Of a stretch of 64,000 nt of DNA, positions 37,549 through 46,605 are shown piece after piece. The first letter of the stretch is position 1, and every line of letters starts with the position of its first letter. The position numbers and the translations under genes were made by a program. The notes below the pieces were generated by a model. That model was given only the letters and a program-made list of their open reading frames with translations. It did not search any database and was not told the origin of the DNA. Origin of the DNA: CAYQUC01 sp964514215. Lineage in GTDB: Bacteria; Pseudomonadota; Gammaproteobacteria; UBA6429; Thiohalophilaceae. Location of the stretch: positions 4,277-68,276 of the forward strand of contig CAZEPW010000015.1 of assembly GCA_964514215.1 (NCBI GenBank), in the 5' to 3' direction.

Positions 37549-38232
37549 ATGCAACGTATTGTAATTTTAAATTCGAAGGGTGGCTGTGGTAAAACCACCA
37601 TCACGACTAATTTAGCCAGCTATTTTGCTAATGAAGGATACAATACGGCATTGATGGATTACGATCCACAGGGATCGAGTACACATTGGTTAAGTGTGCG
37701 GTCTTTAGAAAAAGCGCCAATTCATGGCATTGTTGCTCATGCCAATACTTCAATGGGACAAACCAGCGCATTTCAGCATCGAGTGCCTCACGGTACCGAA
37801 AAAGTAATTTTAGATACGCCTGCGGGCATTAATCGAAGCCAACTCATAAAATTAGTCACTCAAGCTGATGCTATCATTATTCCCGTGTTACCGTCGCCCA
37901 TTGATATTCATGCTGTATCACGATTCATCCAAGAATTGTTGTTGGGGGCGAAAATACGTCAACGCCAAGTTCGAGTTTGTGTTGTAGCCAATCGAATTAA
38001 ACGACAAACGACGGTCTATAAAGCCCTTAAACGATTTTTAAATACACTTGATATGCCATTTTTAACTGAACTACGTGATTCTCAAAACTACGTTCACGCC
38101 TCTGAACGTGGTTTGGGTATTTATGAAATGTGGGATAGTCGAGTGGCGAAAGATAAAGAAGAATGGCAGCCGATGCTGGACTGGTTGGGCGCTGATTCTC
38201 AAGCTAACAATAGCTCAACTAACATCACCTAG
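37549..38232 (+). CDS. ParA/MinD-family ATPase, orphan
   Basis: 227 residues. The deviant Walker A motif KGGCGKTTI (about 9-17) has the signature Lys. MDYDPQGSSTHWL (about 36-48), ILDTPAGI (Walker B region) and PVLPSPIDIHA are present. Normal ParA proteins are longer when they carry an N-terminal DNA-binding domain; this is the short form. No parB-like gene or parS-like repeats are next to it, so it may position something other than DNA or work with a distant partner. The last residues are Ser/Asn-rich. It converges with the HAD phosphatase gene. Confidence 0.87.
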   Translation: MQRIVILNSKGGCGKTTITTNLASYFANEGYNTALMDYDPQGSSTHWLSVRSLEKAPIHGIVAHANTSMGQTSAFQHRVPHGTEKVILDTPAGINRSQLIKLVTQADAIIIPVLPSPIDIHAVSRFIQELLLGAKIRQRQVRVCVVANRIKRQTTVYKALKRFLNTLDMPFLTELRDSQNYVHASERGLGIYEMWDSRVAKDKEEWQPMLDWLGADSQANNSSTNIT

Positions 38233-38260
38233 ATAAGCTCGAATTGGTATAAGAAAAAAA

Positions 38261-38324
38261 TTAGTCCAAATTCATCGTTGTGAGGGACTAACCTTGGATT
38301 CCAGTTTAAAATTATCGAAATGAC
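38261..38324. repeat. Inverted repeat plus REP-like core (copy 3)
   Basis: TTAGTCC (38261-38267) and GGACTAA (38285-38291) are inverted repeats, followed directly by GATTCCAGTTTAAAA...CGAAATGAC (38297-38324). The latter aligns with 1139-1173 and 35829-35858. All three copies occupy gaps between convergent genes. Confidence 0.5.
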
Positions 38325-38370
38325 ATTTGTTTTATAATTCAAGTTAACTAATTTGTTAAGCCAGATTTAC

Positions 38371-39024
38371 TTAACGTAAACTGATTATCGGCCAGTCTCG
38401 AGTCTGTGCTAATTCTCGTAATTTATCATCAGGGTCAACCGCAATTGCATTCGTTACTTTCTCTAATAGCGGGAGGTCATTAATGGAATCTGAATAAAAC
38501 CAGCTATCGGTTAAATCATGTTGTTTGTCAGACAACCAGTCGTGTAAACGTTTGACTTTTCCTTCTTGAAAACAAGGAATACCAGATAATTCACCGGTGA
38601 ATTCACCATTGATAATTTCGGGTTCGGTTGCAATGATATCATCAACCCCTAAAGCTTGGGCAATAGGCTTGGTGATGAAACTGTTCGTTGCGGTAATAAT
38701 TAAAATGTAGTCACCTTGAGTTCGATGTTTCTGAAGTAAACTACGGGATGCTTGGGTGATTATCGGTAAGATAATATTTGACATGAATTTTTTATGGATA
38801 TCATTCAATAGCGTCATTTTATTTTCAGATAATGGTTTTAAGCTAAAGGCGTGAAATTCCAAGATGTCCAAGCTGCCATCTTGATATTGTTCATAAAATA
38901 GTCGATTTTGTGCCTGATAGTGCTGTTTATCAACTAGTCCTTGTTCAGATAAAAACACTCCCCACAAATAATCGCTATCTCCCGCTAATAAAGTGTTATC
39001 TAGGTCGAAAATCGCTAAACTCAC
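38371..39024 (-). CDS. HAD-superfamily IB phosphatase
   Basis: 217 residues. The catalytic motif I FDLDNTL (about 5-11) has the nucleophile Asp and acid Asp; motif II Thr/Ser is in IITATNS, and motif III with Lys and acidic DSINDLPLL is complete. The closest described group is subfamily IB (SerB-like, also histidinol-phosphate or lipid-phosphate phosphatases). The substrate cannot be fixed. In other gammaproteobacteria a gene of this type often stands beside rppH-ptsP, as it does here (divergent). Confidence 0.88.
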   Translation of the reverse strand: MSLAIFDLDNTLLAGDSDYLWGVFLSEQGLVDKQHYQAQNRLFYEQYQDGSLDILEFHAFSLKPLSENKMTLLNDIHKKFMSNIILPIITQASRSLLQKHRTQGDYILIITATNSFITKPIAQALGVDDIIATEPEIINGEFTGELSGIPCFQEGKVKRLHDWLSDKQHDLTDSWFYSDSINDLPLLEKVTNAIAVDPDDKLRELAQTRDWPIISLR

Positions 39025-39198
39025 GTTAATTCCTCAAAATTATTCATTATTGACAATATATCTTATTATTGGACTCTTTTGAAACATTTTAATTATATCG
39101 TGTAACTTGTTATTTATTCAGCATTTTTGTTGATGTGGTGCTAAAATTTTAGTGGGAATATTTTGTAATAGTTGCCTACTAAGCGTACTATAAGAGAC

Positions 39199-39729
39199 AT
39201 GAGTCACAAAACACAGATTATAGATAAGCAAGGTTACCGTCATAATGTCGGTATTATTTTGTGTAATCACAAAGATCAGCTACTGTGGGCTCGACGAATT
39301 GGAGAAAATGCGTGGCAATTTCCGCAAGGAGGTATTCGCGCAGATGAGAATCTGGAAGCGGCCATGTTTCGAGAGTTAAATGAAGAAATTGGCTTATCAT
39401 CAGCTGATGTTGAAATAATTGGTTCAACTAATAACTGGTTACATTACAAACTTCCTAAACAATTTGTAGATCATGATCGCAAACCGGTATGTATTGGACA
39501 AAAACAGATTTGGTTTATGTTACGCTTGACGGCCGATGAAAAGAAACTGTGTTTAACGAAGTCTAAAAAACCAGAATTTGATGGTTGGTGTTGGATTAAT
39601 TATTGGGAACCAGTAAACCAAGTTGTATCATTCAAACAAGATGTTTATCAATTAGCACTTAAAGAGCTAGAACCAGCCCTTTATCTTGATAACAATCAAC
39701 CGCGTCGTATTGCTGCAGTAAACGATTAA
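39199..39729 (+). CDS. rppH: RNA pyrophosphohydrolase RppH
   Basis: ATG 39199 is preferred to the in-frame TTG at 39172, because it gives the usual 176 residues and starts just before the DKQGYRHNVGIIL block that begins RppH proteins. AAGAGA is a weak ribosome site upstream. The Nudix box GGIRADENLEAAMFRELNEE (then IGL) is intact. The enzyme removes pyrophosphate from the 5' end of mRNAs and triggers RNase E decay. ptsP follows 215 bp downstream in the same direction, the conserved gammaproteobacterial arrangement. Confidence 0.95.
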   Translation: MSHKTQIIDKQGYRHNVGIILCNHKDQLLWARRIGENAWQFPQGGIRADENLEAAMFRELNEEIGLSSADVEIIGSTNNWLHYKLPKQFVDHDRKPVCIGQKQIWFMLRLTADEKKLCLTKSKKPEFDGWCWINYWEPVNQVVSFKQDVYQLALKELEPALYLDNNQPRRIAAVND

Positions 39730-39944
39730 CATTCAACTGTTTTTCAGTGTTCTTTTCATTTGATTTAAAGATCTTTAACGGTTTTCTTTGAGAGAAAGCA
39801 AATAAATTTTACCGTTAGCATTATGATTTGGTAATACATAATAATAAAATTAGTTTTAGCTAATAATAGTTTTAGAATAAATGGCTTTAAATTAAAGCAT
39901 ATATAAATTTTTTTAATACTAATTTTGCAGAGTAAATTGCCACG

Positions 39945-42212
39945 ATGTTAGATACATTAAGACGTATAGTAACCGAGGTTAGTTCAGCGCCAAATCTAGA
40001 TGAGGCGCTAGTGATTATTGTGCACCGCATTAAACAAGCTATGGCTGCCGAAGCTTGTTCGGTTTTTTTAACGGATTTAATTCAAAACGAACATGTTTTA
40101 ATGGCTACTGAAGGTTTGAAACCAGAGTCAGTGCTAATGGTCCGAGTTGGTTTTGATCGAGGTTTAGTTAGCCTGATAGCCAAACGTGCCGAACTGCTAA
40201 ATATTGAAAATGCAAAGCTTCATCCAGAATATTGTTATTTTGAAGAGTCAGGTGAAGATGAGTTTAATGGATTCTTAGGTGTACCTATCATTCACCACAG
40301 GAAAGTTCTTGGTGTCATTGTTGTTCAACAATCTGAAGCTAAAAAATTTGAAGAATCAAATGTGACATTACTGGTCACAATCGCAGCGCAATTAGCTGGG
40401 GCTATCGCTCATGCTGAAGTTAGTGGCGATATAACCAGTTTCCAAGTTTTAAAAAGTATTGATTCTAGGCCGTTGAATGGTTTACCTGGTGCGAGTGGCG
40501 TTGCACTCGGTACTGCCGTTGTGATGTTTAATACAACGGATATCATGAAAATTCCTGACCGACCGGTAGAAAACCCTGAGGAAGATATTAATTTATTTTT
40601 GTCTGCTGTACAGAAAGTTAAAAATGACATTACTGATTTATCTAAACGGTTAGAACACGTTATCCCAGCGGAAGACCGGGCATTATTTGATGCTTATAAT
40701 TTAATGCTAAGCAGTGATACCATGATCGATGCCACGGTTGATAGAATTAATAATGGTAATTGGGTTGAAGGGGCGTGGCGAGAAACAATCGAAGAACACG
40801 TTAAAACATTTACTGAAATGGAAGATCCTTATTTACGAGAACGTGCCGATGATGTTCGCGATTTAGGGTTGCGTGTTTTAACACACATAATGGATGATGA
40901 TGTTGCTAATAAAGACATTCCTGATAATGCCATTCTTGTTGGTGATACAATTTCAGCATCAATGCTGACAGACATCCCGATTGAAAAATTAGTTGGTGTT
41001 ATATCGTCATCAGGTTCACTAACATCACATGTTGCGATATTAGCACGAGCTATGAATATTCCTGCGGTGATGGGGGTGGTTGATTTACCTATTGCGCTTG
41101 TTGATAGAGTGAGTACGATTGTTGATGGTTATAATGGCCGCGTATATTTTTCACCGTCTAATTCAATACAAACCGAATATCGACAGTTAGCTAACGAAGA
41201 ATTGGAGCTTACTCAAGATCTACAAGAGCTTAGCGGGTTGCCTGCAGAAACTCAGGACGGAGTACGCATACATTTATATGCAAACTCGGGTCTAACTGCC
41301 GACATACAACCAATGATAAATTCTGGTGCGGAAGGAATTGGTTTATATCGAACTGAATTTCCGTTTATGGTACGTAATAGTTTTCCAGGTGAAGATGAAC
41401 AAAATGAAATTTATAAACGTGTATTACAACCGTTTTCACCAAAGCCGGTAACGTTACGCACGTTAGATATTGGTGGTGATAAATCATTACCCTATTTTCC
41501 CATTAAAGAAGAAAACCCTTTTTTAGGTTGGCGCGGAATTCGAGTGACTTTGGATCATCCTGAAATATTTTTAGTGCAAGTTCGAGCAATGTTACGAGCA
41601 AGCGTTGGCTTAGATAACCTAAGTATTTTATTGCCAATGATTAGTAATTTACATGAGCTTGATGAGGCAAAAGCATTAATCAATCAGGCTTATGAAGAAT
41701 TACTCGAAGAGGGTGAAGCCATTATTTTTCCAAAAATTGGCGTCATGATTGAAGTACCCTCAGCTATATTTCAAGCGGCAGAATTTGCAAAACGAGTAGA
41801 TTTTTTATCAATTGGCACAAATGATTTAACCCAGTATATTCTGGCCATTGATAGAAACAATCCTAACGTGGCTGATTTGTACGACCCATTTCATCCTTCG
41901 GTGCTTATGGCATTATTACAAATAGTTGATGCCGCCAGAGCAACCAATACACCTGTTAGCGTTTGTGGTGAGTTGGCTGGTGATCCATTAGCAACATTAA
42001 TTTTACTCGGGATGGAGATGGATAGTCTGAGTATGAGTTCAGCAAGTTTATTGCGTGTTAAGTGGGTTATTCGGAACTTTACGTTATTACAAGCTAAAAA
42101 GATTTTACATGAAGCATTATTGCTCCATGAAGCTAAAGAAATACGTGAATATTTAAGAAATATTTTAATAGGATCGGGGTTGGGTGGTTTATTACGAGCA
42201 GGTAAGTCTTAA
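39945..42212 (+). CDS. ptsP: Phosphoenolpyruvate-protein phosphotransferase of the nitrogen PTS (EI-Ntr)
   Basis: 755 residues: an N-terminal GAF domain (about 5-160), then a complete enzyme I. The phospho-His is H362 in GSLTSHVAILAR. The PEP-binding barrel contains LYRTEFPFM, RTLDIGGDK, FLGWRGIR and IGTNDLTQYILA, followed by CGELAGDP with the acid Cys. EI-Ntr passes phosphate from PEP to NPr and EIIA-Ntr and regulates nitrogen and potassium responses; the GAF domain senses small metabolites in related enzymes. The partner genes are not in this window. Confidence 0.97.
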   Translation: MLDTLRRIVTEVSSAPNLDEALVIIVHRIKQAMAAEACSVFLTDLIQNEHVLMATEGLKPESVLMVRVGFDRGLVSLIAKRAELLNIENAKLHPEYCYFEESGEDEFNGFLGVPIIHHRKVLGVIVVQQSEAKKFEESNVTLLVTIAAQLAGAIAHAEVSGDITSFQVLKSIDSRPLNGLPGASGVALGTAVVMFNTTDIMKIPDRPVENPEEDINLFLSAVQKVKNDITDLSKRLEHVIPAEDRALFDAYNLMLSSDTMIDATVDRINNGNWVEGAWRETIEEHVKTFTEMEDPYLRERADDVRDLGLRVLTHIMDDDVANKDIPDNAILVGDTISASMLTDIPIEKLVGVISSSGSLTSHVAILARAMNIPAVMGVVDLPIALVDRVSTIVDGYNGRVYFSPSNSIQTEYRQLANEELELTQDLQELSGLPAETQDGVRIHLYANSGLTADIQPMINSGAEGIGLYRTEFPFMVRNSFPGEDEQNEIYKRVLQPFSPKPVTLRTLDIGGDKSLPYFPIKEENPFLGWRGIRVTLDHPEIFLVQVRAMLRASVGLDNLSILLPMISNLHELDEAKALINQAYEELLEEGEAIIFPKIGVMIEVPSAIFQAAEFAKRVDFLSIGTNDLTQYILAIDRNNPNVADLYDPFHPSVLMALLQIVDAARATNTPVSVCGELAGDPLATLILLGMEMDSLSMSSASLLRVKWVIRNFTLLQAKKILHEALLLHEAKEIREYLRNILIGSGLGGLLRAGKS

Positions 42213-42265
42213 AAAATTCATCTATAATTTTACTACTTTAATCAAATTTGGCTAAGTATTATGTG

Positions 42266-44086
42266 ATGAGCACAACAACCAAAAAAACAAAAGTTAAAAA
42301 GAAGAATGTCCAAAATGTTAGTCAAAGTGACAATAAGTTATCACTTAAGAATGTTATGGATATGTTGCTTCAAGATGGCTTAGTTGGAAAGTCTGAATAC
42401 GACTCGGTAATTTTTCCTGCCAGAAGCACTTCTGTTTTAGATATACATCCAATCGTTTTAATTTCACAGCAAGAATGGATTAGTTCGTTAGATAAAAATC
42501 AAGTGCTCGATGCGAATGCGCTAAGCGAGTGGTTAGCAAAACGAGTTGAATTACCTTTTTATCATATCGATCCTTTAAAGATAGACGCCAGTTCAGTCAC
42601 CCAAGTAATATCACAAGCTTATGCCACTCGGTACAAAATTTTACCCATTCAAGTAACAAAGGAAAAGGTAGTTGTTGCTATTACTGAGCCGTATATAACA
42701 AGCTGGCAATCTGAATTACGTCATGTCACGGGAGGCTTAGAAATTGAACGAGTTTTTGCAAACCCAGTAGATGTTTCACGTTATATAGAAGAATTTTATC
42801 GACTAAGTGATTCTATTCGTATTGCCTCCGCGAATAAAGACGATGAAATTCCTGGAATTAGTAATTTAGAGCAATTAGTTGAGCTTGGAAAAACCGGGCA
42901 ACTTGATGCGAATGATCAACATGTTGTACACGTAGTAGATTGGTTATTACAATATGCTTTTGAGCAGCGCGCCAGTGATATTCACATGGAGCCACGCCGT
43001 GAATCGGCCAATATTCGTTTTAGAATTGATGGTATTTTGCATTTAGTTTATGAAATGCCAATGCCGGTCATGAACGCTGTCGCAAGTCGTATCAAAGTTC
43101 TCGGACGCATGGATATCGTAGAAAAGCGACGACCACAAGATGGCCGCATTAAAATGAAATTACCCGATGGCAAAGAAGTTGAGTTACGACTTTCAACCAT
43201 GCCAACGGCATTTGGTGAAAAATTTGTAATGCGAATTTTTAATCCTGAGGTTTTAACGAAAGATTTTACTGCGATGGGGTTTGGTGAAAAAGATGTAGCT
43301 ATTTGGAATGATATGGTTACCCAAGCGCATGGAATTATTTTAGTGACTGGGCCAACAGGTTCCGGTAAAACCACAACTCTATACTCCACATTGCGTCAAT
43401 TAGCGAGCCCAGATATAAATGTTTGTACGGTAGAAGATCCTATCGAAAACGTTGTTGATGAATTTAATCAAATGCAAATACAACAAAATATTGGATTAGA
43501 TTTCGCGTCCGGTATCAGAACCTTGTTGCGACAAGATCCTGATATCATCATGGTTGGTGAAATACGTGATAAAGAGACAGCCGAAATGGCCATTCAGTCG
43601 GCATTAACAGGTCATTTAGTATTATCAACGTTACATACCAATGACTCTGCTGCTGCGATACCTCGTTTACGTGAAATTGGTATTCCGGCATATTTAATTA
43701 ATGCCACGTTATTAGGGGTGATGGCTCAGCGTTTAATTCGAACATTGTGCCCTAAATGCAAACAACCAACTGAAATAGACAAAGACTTATGGAAACAACT
43801 CACAAAGCCTTATAGCATGAGTGGTAAAGCACATTTTTATAAGCCTGTTGGTTGTAAGGAATGTCGACAAACCGGTTTTTTAGGGCGAATTGGGATATAT
43901 GAAATGTTAAAAATGTCGAATGATTTACGCCATAAAATAACGCCAAATAGTGATGCTAATGAAATTAGGGCCTTATCAATTAAAGAAGGGAATTCTCAGC
44001 TACGTATAGATGGCGCGAGAAAAGTTGCAATGGGAATAACAACCATTGATGAAGTCTTAAAAGTTGTGTCATTGGGGAATGATTAA
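42266..44086 (+). CDS. GspE/PilB-family secretion or pilus ATPase, orphan
   Basis: About 606 residues from ATG 42266; an upstream in-frame TTG (42248) is equally possible since neither has a clear ribosome site. An N-terminal Lys-rich lead is followed by a T2SSE_N-like domain (about 60-190). The hexameric ATPase core has DIHMEP, Walker A GPTGSGKTTTLYSTL, the Asp box VEDPIEN, Walker B LLRQDPDIIMVGEIRD and the His box TLHTND. A tetra-cysteine zinc motif (CPKC...CKEC) is present in the C-domain. It energises a type II secretion or type IV pilus machine. No other pil, gsp or msh gene is adjacent, and the space to ptsP is only 53 bp. Confidence 0.88.
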   Translation: MSTTTKKTKVKKKNVQNVSQSDNKLSLKNVMDMLLQDGLVGKSEYDSVIFPARSTSVLDIHPIVLISQQEWISSLDKNQVLDANALSEWLAKRVELPFYHIDPLKIDASSVTQVISQAYATRYKILPIQVTKEKVVVAITEPYITSWQSELRHVTGGLEIERVFANPVDVSRYIEEFYRLSDSIRIASANKDDEIPGISNLEQLVELGKTGQLDANDQHVVHVVDWLLQYAFEQRASDIHMEPRRESANIRFRIDGILHLVYEMPMPVMNAVASRIKVLGRMDIVEKRRPQDGRIKMKLPDGKEVELRLSTMPTAFGEKFVMRIFNPEVLTKDFTAMGFGEKDVAIWNDMVTQAHGIILVTGPTGSGKTTTLYSTLRQLASPDINVCTVEDPIENVVDEFNQMQIQQNIGLDFASGIRTLLRQDPDIIMVGEIRDKETAEMAIQSALTGHLVLSTLHTNDSAAAIPRLREIGIPAYLINATLLGVMAQRLIRTLCPKCKQPTEIDKDLWKQLTKPYSMSGKAHFYKPVGCKECRQTGFLGRIGIYEMLKMSNDLRHKITPNSDANEIRALSIKEGNSQLRIDGARKVAMGITTIDEVLKVVSLGND

Positions 44087-44366
44087 GTTTTAATAATGAT
44101 CATACTCTCAGGTTGTTTTTATCAGTTAAAAACTAATTACGTACATAAAATTCATTGTGTATATCATAATCGGTCTAATTTTTTGTAAATATCTGAATTA
44201 TCAGGCCCTACAACGCTCATTAAATGCACTAGGTTATGGTTCCCCGCTGTGTTCTGTATAACATAATAGAGTCTTAATTGTGATTTAATTCTCAAATGTT
44301 AATTATTTTTATTTTAATTAAAAATAATTGGAATAAAGTCAGTGCAAAAACGTTCTATATATAAAT

Positions 44367-44915
44367 ATGGAAAAATATAAAATGTTTGGGGACTCTCCTG
44401 CTTTTAAACAATATTTACAGGATAATTGGCGAGACTTGTATCGAGTTGCGTATATTTGGACGCATGATAGCGATTTAGCATCGGATCTTGTACAAGAAAC
44501 TATCGCTCGTTGCTTAAAAAGTCGTAAAAAATTTGAAGATAAAAAATTACTTCGTGCTTGGTTGTTTAGAGTAATGTCAAACTATTGGCATGATCATTTT
44601 CGACGAAAAAAGGATACCGTGGATGTCGATACGACAATGCTGTACGCAACCACTAATATTGAAAATGAACATTATCAGTTACAACTAATGAATCAGGTAT
44701 CACAATCATTTGAAAAACTTAAAATTGAATTTAGAGAGGTTTTATCATTAGTTGTTATTGAAGGAATGAGTTATGAAGATGTTTCAAACATTCTTAATAT
44801 TCCCATTGGCACAGTCATGAGCCGTGTATCGCGAGCTCGTGCCCAGCTTAAAGACTTGCTTAAAGATATAAAAATTGCGAAAAATAATAGCGATAATGTC
44901 TGGAGAATTAAATGA
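44367..44915 (+). CDS. ECF-type RNA polymerase sigma factor
   Basis: 182 residues. Region 2 (about 20-90) shows DLYRVAYIWTHDSDLASDLVQETIARCLKS and LRAWLFRVMSNYWHDHFRR. Region 4 (about 120-172) shows FREVLSLVVIEGMSYEDVSNILNIPIGTVMSRVSRARAQLK. It overlaps the anti-sigma gene by 4 bp (ATGA), the normal arrangement for a sigma/anti-sigma pair. An autoregulated promoter is expected in 44087-44366 but I cannot define its boxes; that 280-bp gap shows no gene. Confidence 0.95.
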   Translation: MEKYKMFGDSPAFKQYLQDNWRDLYRVAYIWTHDSDLASDLVQETIARCLKSRKKFEDKKLLRAWLFRVMSNYWHDHFRRKKDTVDVDTTMLYATTNIENEHYQLQLMNQVSQSFEKLKIEFREVLSLVVIEGMSYEDVSNILNIPIGTVMSRVSRARAQLKDLLKDIKIAKNNSDNVWRIK

Positions 44916-45625
44916 CTGATAAAAGTATGATTTCTTTTGATGAGCTTAATTATTTTATTGATAATCAGTTGTTACGAGAGGAGCGTATTAAAATACTCGG
45001 TGAACTCAATAAAGATGATGACTTATCAAAAACTTTGTCAGAGTTACAACGTAATGATGAGTTTGTTGTTATGTCGTATAGTGATATACCGGAACCAAGA
45101 AATAATCCTTATGTTGCTGCAACGACCAAGACTAAAAAAAATTTTTATGCTATTGCTGCAAGTATGTTGATTTTTTTTAGTGTGATATTAGGGTGGCAAA
45201 CATCACACTTTATTTCAATAAATAATAAACCGAAAATTATGAATCTTAGCCAGTTAGATAATAATGCTTCTCAATACGATAATGTGTTAATTCATATAAA
45301 TGACATGGATGATACACGAATCCAAAATGTATTTGAAAAAATTGAAAATTTAGTAAAGTCGAATAAAAAAGTAAATATTGACATTATTGCCAATGAAGAA
45401 GGTTTATCGTTGCTAAGGAAAAATTCGCCCTATGCGTCAAAAATAAAATTGTTGGCCAATAAATATTCTAATGTAAAATTTAAAGCATGTGGTATTGCGA
45501 TGAATATTGCTAAATTAAAAGAAGGAAAAAAAATTATATTACTACCCCAAGCTGAAAAAATACCCGCTGCACTAGATGCAATTTTACAACACTTAAAAGA
45601 TAACTGGGTCTATTTCAAAGCTTAG
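44912..45625 (+). CDS. Anti-sigma factor with a C-terminal DsrE-like domain
   Basis: 237 residues. The N-terminal 60-70 residues (ISFDELNYFIDNQLLREERIKIL...) resemble the cytoplasmic anti-sigma domain. A single membrane helix follows (about 77-99, FYAIAASMLIFFSVILGW). The remaining residues (about 115-237) match the DsrE/DsrF-like sulfur-relay fold: a VLIHINDMDD first strand, KVNIDIIANEEGLSLLRKNSP, KFKACGIAM with the conserved Cys (C193), and the final DAILQHLKDNWVYFKA typical of these proteins. The topology puts the DsrE-like domain in the periplasm. A Cys-based input (sulfur or redox) to sigma release is a reasonable hypothesis, not shown. Confidence 0.82.
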   Translation: MTDKSMISFDELNYFIDNQLLREERIKILGELNKDDDLSKTLSELQRNDEFVVMSYSDIPEPRNNPYVAATTKTKKNFYAIAASMLIFFSVILGWQTSHFISINNKPKIMNLSQLDNNASQYDNVLIHINDMDDTRIQNVFEKIENLVKSNKKVNIDIIANEEGLSLLRKNSPYASKIKLLANKYSNVKFKACGIAMNIAKLKEGKKIILLPQAEKIPAALDAILQHLKDNWVYFKA

Positions 45626-45757
45626 ATTGTATCAAATTTGTAGAAAAGGACTATTGTAGATATTTTAATTGTGAATCGAATATTTATTTAATAATGGAAT
45701 AATGTTTATTGTCAAACGTTTATAACATATTACAAATAAACTTATATGGACTAAACT

Positions 45758-46528
45758 ATGATCTATAATCGTCGAAAATTTTTAAATTTGTCTACCAAAA
45801 TTGCTCTTGCAGGATTTGCTATAAATTCATCAGTTGTATTTTCAAATCCTAGGAATAAAATTAAAGCCATTGCTTTTGATGCTTTTCCAATATTTGATCC
45901 ACGTCCCATTTTTTCCTTAGTGAAAAAATTGTATCCACAACAAGGGCATCAGTTTACTGTTTTATGGCGAACAAAAATATTTGAATATACTTGGCTGTTA
46001 ACAGTTTCTGAAAAATATGAAAGTTTTTGGATATGCATTAATAATGCGCTTATCTACACTGCTAAGCAGTTAAATGTTAATCTCAGTGAAGAAAATGAAA
46101 AGCTTTTAATGAACGCATTTTTAGAAATTAAAGCTTTTTCCGATGTGAAACCGGTATTATCGAAATTTAAAGCTTCAGGAATTAAGCTAGCATTTTTATC
46201 GAACATGACTCAGGCTATGCTAAATCAGGGGATTCAGAATTCTGGGCTTGAAGGTTACTTTGATCATGTATTAAGCACGGATCACGTTAAAAAATTTAAA
46301 CCTGCACCACAAGCTTACCAAATGGCTGTAGATGCTTTTGGTCTACCTAAAAACGAGATTGCTTTCGCTGCATTTGCAAGCTGGGATGTTGTTGGTGCTA
46401 AATGGTTTGGATATCCTACTTTTTGGGTGAATCGATTAAATTTTTCTTCTGAACAGCTTGGGTTAGAACCCGATGGTACGGGGACATCAATGCTTAATTT
46501 AGCCGGGTTTGTTGACTCTAAACGTTAA
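45758..46528 (+). CDS. Tat-exported haloacid dehalogenase type II-like HAD protein
   Basis: 256 residues. The N-terminus has a twin-arginine motif (NRRKFLNLS) and a hydrophobic stretch ending near VFSNP, so export by the Tat pathway is predicted. The HAD core starts with IKAIAFDAFPIFDP, where the first Asp is the nucleophile. FLSNMTQAML (motif II Ser/Asn), KKFKPAPQAYQM (motif III Lys) and FAAFASWDVVGAKWFGYPTFWVNR follow, the latter as in L-2-haloacid dehalogenases. Relatives with a Tat signal and the same FDAFPIFD motif are a recognised subgroup. The real substrate is not known. It follows the sigma/anti-sigma pair after 132 bp and may belong to its regulon. Confidence 0.86.
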   Translation: MIYNRRKFLNLSTKIALAGFAINSSVVFSNPRNKIKAIAFDAFPIFDPRPIFSLVKKLYPQQGHQFTVLWRTKIFEYTWLLTVSEKYESFWICINNALIYTAKQLNVNLSEENEKLLMNAFLEIKAFSDVKPVLSKFKASGIKLAFLSNMTQAMLNQGIQNSGLEGYFDHVLSTDHVKKFKPAPQAYQMAVDAFGLPKNEIAFAAFASWDVVGAKWFGYPTFWVNRLNFSSEQLGLEPDGTGTSMLNLAGFVDSKR

Positions 46529-46575
46529 ACAAATTGAACTGCTGTAAGAAAGATAATAGCTATTATTTTAGTGTA

Positions 46576-46592
46576 AACTTGAGCTCAGGGTT
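46576..46592. repeat. Short AACTTGAGCTCAGGGTT palindrome
   Basis: The 17-bp sequence has core TGAGCTCA and matching outer bases. It shares the AAC(C/T)TGAGCT word with 60680-60689 and 63811-63820. It lies in the gap between the convergent HAD and dam genes and may be a minimal copy of the dispersed element described at the right end of the window. Confidence 0.35.
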
Positions 46593-46605
46593 ACAATATT
46601 AAAAC

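Noticed and set aside
37549..38232. ParA gene as evidence for a plasmid or chromosome partition locus
   Set aside because: No ParB-like gene, parS-like repeats or replication genes are near, and flanking genes are chromosomal housekeeping genes.
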